DNA from: JANWLD01 sp035700225
GTDB taxonomy: Bacteria > Patescibacteriota > Saccharimonadia > Saccharimonadales > 2-12-FULL-41-12
Direction of reading: 5' to 3'
Length of the DNA stretch: 11,815 nucleotides
Assembly: GCA_035700225.1 (NCBI GenBank)
Contig: DASSOT010000016.1
Coordinates: forward strand, 1-11,815
Shown: positions 5,823 through 10,349 of the stretch, one piece after another
Layout of the letters: the number at the start of each line of letters is the position of its first letter
Numbering within the stretch: the first letter of the stretch is position 1
The notes under the pieces: model-generated
Told to the model about the DNA's origin: nothing
The model's input: only the letters and a program-made list of their open reading frames with translations
Database searches by the model: none
Translations under genes and position numbers: made by a program

Positions 5823-6348
5823 CATAAAGACCGAACTTCCAGACAGGCTGATCGAAGAAAACCTGGACATCATAGTAGCTAAGGCCGCTGACGTGCCCGA
5901 CGAATACATAAGCCAGGTGATTGAAAATTCGCGTCAGCCCCATGTCATGAAGTTCGAGGGGCATGAAGACGTAGATGGCAGGTTCAAAGACCTGACTGCT
6001 TACAAGGAATGGGCGGCAAAGGACAGGATAGTTTATCTACTTGTAACAAAGGAGCAAAAAGTAGGCGGCATAATCTGGTTCGGCCGTAAGACGAGCGAGC
6101 ACATAGACCCATCATATAATCTGACTTTCGGAATACGCCTTTATGAAGGATGTGTAGGCAAGGGGTTGTCAAAACCTTTCATGAGGGCGACGCATGAAGA
6201 TGTAAAAAGGTTTTTCCCGGACGGTAAGCTGTGGCTTGATTTTGCCAAAGACAATATAGCGGCCCGCAGAGCTTACGAATCCTTCGGTTACAGCATACTT
6301 TCAGAATCGGACGACCGGGTCGTAATGGGGTGGCAAGGGGGCAAATGA
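5815..6348 (+). CDS. GNAT-family N-acetyltransferase
   Basis: A 177-residue acetyl-CoA-dependent N-acetyltransferase of the GNAT superfamily; the acceptor is unknown. The central strands KVGGIIWFG (82-90) and YNLTFGIRL (101-109) lead to the acetyl-CoA pyrophosphate loop GCVGKGLSKPFM (112-123), the usual Q/RxxGxG/A region. The C-terminal DNIAARRAYESFGY (146-159) is the classic motif B. Two TTG codons could start it, at 5809 and 5815. I chose 5815 because GGAGG (5803-5807) is then 7 nt upstream, while 5809 would leave 1 nt. The gene overlaps the leader ORF at its start and the YvcK-like gene at its end (stop TGA inside ATGATG), so the three are probably one transcript. Confidence 0.85.
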   Translation: MDSIKTELPDRLIEENLDIIVAKAADVPDEYISQVIENSRQPHVMKFEGHEDVDGRFKDLTAYKEWAAKDRIVYLLVTKEQKVGGIIWFGRKTSEHIDPSYNLTFGIRLYEGCVGKGLSKPFMRATHEDVKRFFPDGKLWLDFAKDNIAARRAYESFGYSILSESDDRVVMGWQGGK

Positions 6349-7316
6349 TGGCAGACAAAAGGGCGGCGGTAATAGGTGGCGGCCATGGTACCAGCGTGGT
6401 GCTTTCGGCACTTTCCGGACAGGGCTATAAGCTAAGCGCGATACTGTCCATGGCTGATGACGGTGGTTCTACAGGAAAACTGCGCGACGAAATGGGGGCT
6501 TCCGCTGTCGGTGACATACGGCAATGCCTCGTTGCACTTTCAAGCAACCCCGAAGCGGCTGAACTGTTCTCATACCGGTTTGAAGCCGACAATCTGAAAG
6601 GCCATAGCCTGGGGAACTTGATATTGAGCGCCGGCGAACTGGAAAACGGCGATATAGAACACGGAATAGATATAGCGAAACGCCTGCTGGGCGTAGATGA
6701 AGACATACTGCCATCTACTAAGGATAAATGCGGGCTTGTACTGGACGTAGCCGGCAAGCATGTCCGGGGCGTATATAATATTGCGAATACCGATTTTGAA
6801 GGTAATAAACCGGAACTGGCTTTGGAGCCACCCGCTATGCTGGCAGATTCCGCGCGGGAGGCCATAGCCGGCGCCGACGCCGTCATCATAGCACCGGGGA
6901 ATTTTTATTGCTCGATAATCCCGGCTCTATTAGTGAACGGCATGGCAGAGGCGTTGAATACTACAAGCGCCAAGGTCATATATCTTTGCAACCTTGTGAA
7001 CAGAAAAGGGCATACCTGGGGCTTCAGGCCGGGTGATTACATTGCGGAAGCAAGAAGGCTGGCCGGAGATATAGGTATCGATGCCGTCATATACAACACC
7101 GCGCCTATTGCCGGCGAATGTCTGCGCGAGGGCGAGGAGCCGGTAGGACCGGATAGCCCCGAGGGCAAAAATTACAAGCTTGTCGGCTTTGACATAGCGG
7201 ATGCTGAAAAGGTTGAAAGTAACGCAAACGATAAGATAGCCGCCGTCAGGTCATTGGTCAGGCATGACAAGGAAAAACTGGCAGTGGCACTGAATGATAC
7301 GATAGGGGGGCTTTAG
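6348..7316 (+). CDS. yvcK: YvcK/CofD-like protein (UDP-GlcNAc-binding family)
   Basis: Member of the YvcK/CofD family. In Bacillus, YvcK binds UDP-GlcNAc and links carbon metabolism to peptidoglycan synthesis and cell shape. The 322 residues show the Rossmann-like start AAVIGGGHGTSVVLSAL (6-22), then SMADDGGSTGKLRDEMG (34-50), VGDIRQCLVAL (54-64), GHSLGNLIL (85-93) and IAPGNFYCSIIPALLV (181-196). Where many YvcK proteins have a conserved NVMTQPGET stretch, this one has NLVNRKGHTWGF (215-226), a noticeable divergence. ATG 6348 is preferred, with AAGGGGG (6335-6341) 6 nt upstream; ATG 6345 is possible, GTG 6330 unlikely. The usual partners rapZ and whiA are not adjacent. A CofD-type phospholactate transferase is less likely but cannot be excluded. 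Confidence 0.85.
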   Translation: MADKRAAVIGGGHGTSVVLSALSGQGYKLSAILSMADDGGSTGKLRDEMGASAVGDIRQCLVALSSNPEAAELFSYRFEADNLKGHSLGNLILSAGELENGDIEHGIDIAKRLLGVDEDILPSTKDKCGLVLDVAGKHVRGVYNIANTDFEGNKPELALEPPAMLADSAREAIAGADAVIIAPGNFYCSIIPALLVNGMAEALNTTSAKVIYLCNLVNRKGHTWGFRPGDYIAEARRLAGDIGIDAVIYNTAPIAGECLREGEEPVGPDSPEGKNYKLVGFDIADAEKVESNANDKIAAVRSLVRHDKEKLAVALNDTIGGL

Positions 7317-7317
7317 T

Positions 7318-7962
7318 ATGGAAGATATGCTTTATGTAATCGACCTGGACAGGACGCTTCTGGACGTCGACAGGGCTATGGAAATCGCCGAGGAGGCTTG
7401 CGGCAATATAGGCGTGGATTTTTCCGAAATAAAAAAAGAGCGCCAGGAATCAATCGATAAATCCAAGACATACCGTCCGTATAGCCCGCTGGCGGGCATA
7501 GAAAAGCTGGGCGGCGGTTCGCTCACGGAATTCAAGTCTGAGTTTTTGAAACTGGCCGAATCCGAAAACCTTGTCTTTGCCGATGCCGGAAGATATCTGG
7601 AGAGGCTCAAAGAGGCCGGTAGCCAGTATCTTATACTCACTTATGCCAGCGATGAAAGGTGGCAGGAGTTGAAGATGCAGGCGGCAAAGCTGGACTTGAT
7701 ACCGCACATAATCGTCTTTCACCCCAGAAAAGGCATGGATATAGCCGGCTGGCAGGGAAATGACGGCAAATTTGACGCTCCTTTAGAGGAAATACCTCCT
7801 GCAGATAACATAACCTTCATAGATGACAGGCCGACGGTTTTTGACGGTCTTCCGGGGATTTGCCAGGGATATCATATAGACAGGAACGGCGACAAGGACG
7901 TGGTTCTGCCACAGAACGTCAAACGCATAACAAGCTTTGACCAGATTATTGACAAAATATAA
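7318..7962 (+). CDS. HAD-superfamily hydrolase
   Basis: A 214-residue haloacid dehalogenase-type phosphatase of unknown substrate. Motif I is IDLDRTLLD with nucleophile D9 and general acid D11; motif II is LILTYAS with T108; motif IV is TFIDDRPTVFDG with D169 and D170. K138 in HPRKGMD is a reasonable motif III lysine. The cap is inserted after motif I (about residues 18-95), suggesting a C1-type helical cap. ATG 7318 has a G-run (7305-7310) 7 nt upstream as Shine-Dalgarno and lies 1 nt after the yvcK stop, so the two are co-transcribed. A probable terminator follows at 7979-8021. Confidence 0.85.
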   Translation: MEDMLYVIDLDRTLLDVDRAMEIAEEACGNIGVDFSEIKKERQESIDKSKTYRPYSPLAGIEKLGGGSLTEFKSEFLKLAESENLVFADAGRYLERLKEAGSQYLILTYASDERWQELKMQAAKLDLIPHIIVFHPRKGMDIAGWQGNDGKFDAPLEEIPPADNITFIDDRPTVFDGLPGICQGYHIDRNGDKDVVLPQNVKRITSFDQIIDKI

Positions 7963-7978
7963 ACACTCATTTTCTGAT

Positions 7979-8021
7979 AGTGCTATGGACAGATATAAGA
8001 CACCAGATATAGCGCTTTTTT
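7979..8021 (+). terminator. Probable intrinsic terminator of the GNAT-yvcK-HAD operon
   Basis: AGTGCTAT (7979-7986) pairs with ATAGCGCT (8009-8016) through 8 bp including one G-U, with a 22-nt loop, and the stem runs directly into TTTTTT (8016-8021). It lies 17 nt after the HAD stop. The long loop makes it weaker than a textbook terminator. Confidence 0.45.
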
Positions 8022-8028
8022 CATTCCT

Positions 8029-8126
8029 GTGGAAAACTATGGGTATTTTCTCTAAAAAAGTGGTCTAAAACCCTTGTATGTGGGAGATTGTGGGTAGTAA
8101 ACTCATGGTAGTGGGTAATCGTAGGT
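8029..8126 (+). promoter_or_regulatory. Putative MraZ operator: phased TGGG boxes
   Basis: Boxes related to GTGGG start at 8029 (GTGGAA), 8039 (ATGGGT), 8060 (GTGGTC), 8080 (GTGGGA), 8090 (GTGGGT), 8111 (GTGGGT) and 8121 (GTAGGT). Spacings are 10, 21, 20, 10, 21 and 10 bp, close to whole helical turns. E. coli MraZ is known to bind direct TGGGN repeats separated by 5 nt upstream of its own gene. The four boxes at 8080-8126 match best; the upstream three are weaker. Autoregulation of the dcw cluster by the mraZ product is the natural reading. Confidence 0.7.
8074..8103 (+). promoter_or_regulatory. Candidate dcw promoter inside the MraZ boxes
   Basis: TTGTAT (8074-8079), an 18-nt spacer, and TAAACT (8098-8103). 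The start would be near 8110, giving a leader of about 106 nt to mraZ. MraZ boxes at 8080 and 8090 fall in the spacer and those at 8111 and 8121 at the start, a good layout for repression. An alternative is TAAATA at 8203-8208, which would make mraZ leaderless but has no -35. Confidence 0.4.
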
Positions 8127-8178
8127 AATCAAAACAGTTATCAACGAATAGCTCAGTCCTTTAACAAGAAGACTGGGG

Positions 8179-8192
8179 CAAAAATAAAAACC
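8179..8192 (+). repeat. A-rich tract, copy 1 (before mraZ)
   Basis: CAAAAATAAAAACC lies 24 nt before the mraZ start. The core CAAAAATAAAAAC recurs exactly before rsmH and before the ftsL-like gene, always on the coding strand and only in this cluster's untranslated gaps. Confidence 0.5.
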
Positions 8193-8215
8193 ACTACATC
8201 ACTAAATAACATCTT

Positions 8216-8602
8216 ATGGCCACAGTAGACTACTTTGAGAGGAAACTAGATGAGAAGCGACGGCTGACGATTCCGCCGGAGCTTAGACATCAGTTTGCCA
8301 CCGGAGTAGTAGTGACCAGAGGTTTCGGCAGATACCTTCACCTGTACCCGAAAGACGTATGGGAAAAGAGGGTTGAACCCAAGCTGGACGGCGACATCCT
8401 TGATGAGAGGATAGCCGATCTGAATGTCCGATTCAGGACAGGTAAGATCGAAGCAGAGCCGGATAGCAAGCAGGGCCGGATAACTCTGGAACAGCATCTA
8501 CTGGACTACAGCGGAATAGACAAAGCAGTAGTCGCCGTGGGAGTAGGCCAATACTGGCGCTTGATGTCGCCAAAGGAAGCCGCTCGCAACCTAAAGAAGT
8601 GA
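8216..8602 (+). CDS. mraZ: Transcriptional regulator MraZ
   Basis: DNA-binding regulator at the head of the division and cell wall (dcw) cluster, made of two tandem AbrB/SpoVT-like half-domains that assemble into a ring. The first signature is DEKRRLTIPPELR (12-24), the second DSKQGRITLEQHLL (83-96), matching the conserved DxxGR-type motifs of the family; in the first the usual Gly is R15. At 128 residues it is somewhat shorter than the common 140-150. ATG 8216 (MATVDYFERKLDEKRR) fits the family start, but no Shine-Dalgarno precedes it, only ATAACATCTT. The upstream phased TGGG boxes are its expected operator. rsmH, an ftsL-like gene and a penicillin-binding protein gene follow in the canonical order. 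Confidence 0.95.
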   Translation: MATVDYFERKLDEKRRLTIPPELRHQFATGVVVTRGFGRYLHLYPKDVWEKRVEPKLDGDILDERIADLNVRFRTGKIEAEPDSKQGRITLEQHLLDYSGIDKAVVAVGVGQYWRLMSPKEAARNLKK

Positions 8603-8841
8603 TAGAACCTTAACAACCTGGGTAACAAAGTACTACGGATTGGTTAGCTACGAGGTCAGCTATCCGGCAGTCAGTAAGTGGACAATAAAGGGCAACCACT
8701 ATAAAAAACCCTCGCTCTTTCTATTCAAAACACCTCCCAAAACTCCACCTCACACATAAGTCTCTAAGAATCACGGTTTGTAAGAGCATCTCATGATAAA
8801 CCAAGAGAAGTTTATCTGCTGTTACATCAATAACCGCGTTT

Positions 8842-8876
8842 CAAACAAAAACAAAAACAACGCAAAAACAAAAAAC
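8842..8876 (+). repeat. A-rich tract, copy 2 (mraZ-rsmH gap)
   Basis: A run of AAAAAC units: CAAACAAAAACAAAAACAA, then CGC, then AAAAACAAAAAAC. It is the longest tract but lacks the T-containing core of the other copies. Confidence 0.5.
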
Positions 8877-8889
8877 TGACTGCTGGATA

Positions 8890-8944
8890 GGTGACCTTGT
8901 AAAACAAAAACAAAAATAAAAACAAAAGTACAAGAAAGATCACC
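8890..8944 (+). promoter_or_regulatory. Hairpin abutting the rsmH start, A-rich loop
   Basis: Two helices enclose an A-rich tract: GGTGA (8890-8894) with TCACC (8940-8944), and CTTGTA (8896-8901) with TACAAG (8929-8934), separated by a small internal loop. The 27-nt apical loop (8902-8928) contains the CAAAAATAAAAAC core. The stem ends 1 nt before ATG 8946, so folding would bury the ribosome landing site. No strong Shine-Dalgarno precedes this gene. Confidence 0.55.
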
Positions 8945-8945
8945 C

Positions 8946-9824
8946 ATGAGAAAAAACAAGCACGAGCCTGTGCTGGCAGAAGAAGTCATACGCTATCTGC
9001 AACCCAAGCCCAAGGATCGATATCTCGATCTTACGGCGGGTTACGGAGGACACGCGCGTATGATACTGGACCGCATAGGTGAAGAAGGCACAGCAACCCT
9101 GGTAGACAGGGATGAATATGCCGTAAAGTCCCTGCAGGATATATTCGCCGAAGACAGGCGGGTGGGCATTTTGCATCGGGATTTTCTATCCGCCAGCAAA
9201 CAGTTGTCGGCGGAAAAGAAAGAATACGACATAATTCTGGCCGACCTTGGGTTATCGTCACCGCACATTGACAATCCACAGAGAGGCTTTTCTTTTGCCG
9301 CCAGCGGACCGCTGGATATGCGTATGGACAGGTCGCAGGAGCTTACTGCCGGCCGTATCATCAACACATATGACGCACAGTTGCTCGCGGATATATTTCG
9401 CGAATACGGTGAAATAAGAAATGCCCGCAAGCTTGCAGAAAGGCTGGTTGAGCAAAGGCCGTATGAAACTACGGACGAATTGGCGAAAAAAATTGCTCAA
9501 CTGCAAGGCAGGAAAGGCCGGATACATCCGGCGACAAAAGTGTTCCAGGCGCTCAGGATAGCCGTGAACAACGAGCTGGCGCAGTTGGAAGAAGCCTTGC
9601 CTTTATGGATAAGCATGCTAGCCCGCGGGGGCAGGATAGGGGTCATATCGTTCCATAGTCTGGAAGATAGGCTGGTAAAACAGGCTTTCAAAGACTATGG
9701 GGGCAATCGGTATGACGCCGGACTGCACATCGTGACAAAAAAAGTCGTCACTGCAGGCAAAAATGAAGTTGTTTTTAATCCGCGCAGTCGAAGTGCCAAA
9801 CTTCGTGTAGCGCAGCGAAAATAA
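8946..9824 (+). CDS. rsmH: 16S rRNA (cytosine-1402-N4)-methyltransferase RsmH
   Basis: SAM-dependent methyltransferase (formerly MraW) that makes N4-methyl-C1402 in the decoding centre of 16S rRNA. The 292 residues begin with the family signature KHEPVLAEEVIRYL (5-18). The SAM-binding motif is YLDLTAGYGGHA (26-37), then LADLGLSSPHID (98-109), GPLDMRMD (121-128), HPATKVFQALRIAVNNE (194-210), and RGGRIGVISFHSLEDRLVK (227-245). All are intact and length is normal (about 300). The ATG is well placed for the family but has only a weak AAGAAAG upstream and lies right after a predicted hairpin. Second gene of the dcw cluster; the stop TAA is embedded in another A-rich tract. Confidence 0.96.
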   Translation: MRKNKHEPVLAEEVIRYLQPKPKDRYLDLTAGYGGHARMILDRIGEEGTATLVDRDEYAVKSLQDIFAEDRRVGILHRDFLSASKQLSAEKKEYDIILADLGLSSPHIDNPQRGFSFAASGPLDMRMDRSQELTAGRIINTYDAQLLADIFREYGEIRNARKLAERLVEQRPYETTDELAKKIAQLQGRKGRIHPATKVFQALRIAVNNELAQLEEALPLWISMLARGGRIGVISFHSLEDRLVKQAFKDYGGNRYDAGLHIVTKKVVTAGKNEVVFNPRSRSAKLRVAQRK

Positions 9825-9835
9825 AAACAAAAGAA
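9818..9835 (+). repeat. A-rich tract, copy 4 (end of rsmH)
   Basis: AAAATAAAAACAAAAGAA spans the rsmH stop codon (9822-9824) and leads into the AGAGG Shine-Dalgarno of the mini-ORF at 9847. It shares AAAATAAAAACAAAA with the tracts before rsmH and ftsL (copy 3 lies in the loop of the 8890-8944 hairpin). Confidence 0.5.
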
Positions 9836-9846
9836 AGAGGTAGCCA

Positions 9847-9906
9847 ATGCCTATACAGGTAAAAAGCACCTCCAGGGCCTATAAGGTACATGTACGTGTA
9901 CTCTGA
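9847..9906 (+). CDS. 19-residue mini-ORF between rsmH and ftsL
   Basis: ATG 9847 to TGA 9904-9906 encodes MPIQVKSTSRAYKVHVRVL. The start has a good Shine-Dalgarno, AGAGG at 9836-9840 with 6 nt spacing, better than that of rsmH itself. The peptide is basic and beta-strand-like, with no recognised family. It ends 14 nt before a strong 11-bp hairpin (9921-9948), an arrangement like a leader peptide. Repeated GTAC words (9886, 9892, 9898, 9911) allow the 3' end of the frame to pair with the region after it (GGTAC 9885-9889 with GTACC 9911-9915). It could be a regulatory leader, a small structural peptide, or chance. Confidence 0.4.
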   Translation: MPIQVKSTSRAYKVHVRVL

Positions 9907-9920
9907 CTAGGTACCCGTCG

Positions 9921-9948
9921 GGCGGGTTCCGTGTAAGCGGAACCTGCC
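9921..9948 (+). promoter_or_regulatory. Strong hairpin in the ftsL leader
   Basis: GGCGGGTTCCG (9921-9931) pairs with CGGAACCTGCC (9938-9948) through 11 bp, including one G-U, around the loop TGTAAG. Competing small hairpins are possible on each side (CCCG 9914-9917 with CGGG 9923-9926; CCTGC 9943-9947 with GCAGG 9951-9955). No T-run follows, so it is not a plain terminator. It lies 42 nt before the ftsL-like start. Confidence 0.55.
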
Positions 9949-9955
9949 GGGCAGG

Positions 9956-9979
9956 AAAACAAAAATAAAAACAAAAAGG
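9956..9979 (+). repeat. A-rich tract, copy 5 (before ftsL)
   Basis: AAAACAAAAATAAAAACAAA continues into AAGG, the beginning of the AAGGA Shine-Dalgarno. The shared stretch with the tract in the rsmH leader hairpin is 21 nt long and exact. It directly follows the 9921-9948 hairpin region. Confidence 0.55.
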
Positions 9980-9990
9980 AAAAAATAAAC

Positions 9991-10335
9991 ATGACTTATT
10001 CAAGTTCAGTAGCAATGGGGCGCAGACGATTCGCCGCCAGGCACCAGAACGCTGTTTCCATAGCTGAACAGGCGCGGACCATCGGCCCGGTCAGTAACAG
10101 CATAGTGCTGGTCATACTCAGTTGTCTGCTGGGTCTTCTATACCTGACACAGGTAACGAAGACCAACGCCAGCGGTTACAAAATAGACCAGCTTAAGAAG
10201 CAGTATTCGCAGATGGAACGGGACCATGATGATTTGGAACTTACAGCCGCTCGTCTTCAGTCAATGGACAGAGTAGCTAAAAGTCCGGTCACGCAGAATC
10301 TCGTATCCGTAGCCCCAACTGCTACAGTACAGTAG
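9991..10335 (+). CDS. FtsL-like divisome protein
   Basis: A 114-residue single-pass membrane protein: basic cytoplasmic N terminus (GRRRFAARHQ, 10-19), one membrane helix at about 35-54 (SNSIVLVILSCLLGLLYLTQ), and an external coiled coil at about 62-92 (YKIDQLKKQYSQMERDHDDLE). Topology, size and position between rsmH and a class B PBP gene are those of FtsL, which bridges FtsB/FtsQ and the FtsWI synthase; FtsL sequence itself is poorly conserved, so the call rests on topology and context. The Shine-Dalgarno is AAGGA (9976-9980), 10 nt before ATG 9991, in an A-rich stretch. The stop at 10333-10335 is followed within 15 nt by the next start. Confidence 0.75.
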   Translation: MTYSSSVAMGRRRFAARHQNAVSIAEQARTIGPVSNSIVLVILSCLLGLLYLTQVTKTNASGYKIDQLKKQYSQMERDHDDLELTAARLQSMDRVAKSPVTQNLVSVAPTATVQ

Positions 10336-10349
10336 TCAAAGGAGCTTCA

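Larger units (their letters stand above)
8603..8945. other. Long untranslated gap between mraZ and rsmH
   Basis: This 343-bp stretch is unusual because these two genes normally abut or overlap, and no credible gene is seen in it. It contains an 8-position hairpin with one mismatch at 8642-8665 (GGTTAGCT with AGCTATCC), a perfect 7-bp hairpin at 8795-8816 (GATAAAC with GTTTATC, 8-nt loop), AGTGG/CCACT pairing near 8676-8699, two A-rich tracts and a final hairpin against the rsmH start. No T-run terminator is evident. A 28-codon frame at 8793-8879 has no Shine-Dalgarno and is mostly low-complexity Lys/Asn. It may be a structured leader, a small RNA, or both. Confidence 0.55.

Noticed and set aside
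6330..6347. GTG 6330 as the start of the YvcK-like gene
   Set aside because: It adds six residues not seen in the family and would have no Shine-Dalgarno; ATG 6348 has AAGGGGG at 6 nt.
8029..8146. DnaA-box-like words (TGTGGAAAA at 8028-8036, TTATCAACG at 8138-8146) suggesting an origin
   Set aside because: Only two imperfect matches, no dnaA or dnaN nearby and no AT-rich unwinding region; the TGGG phasing upstream of mraZ explains the region better.
8793..8879. 28-codon frame between mraZ and rsmH
   Set aside because: No Shine-Dalgarno, and the second half is low-complexity Asn/Lys coded by the A-rich tract.
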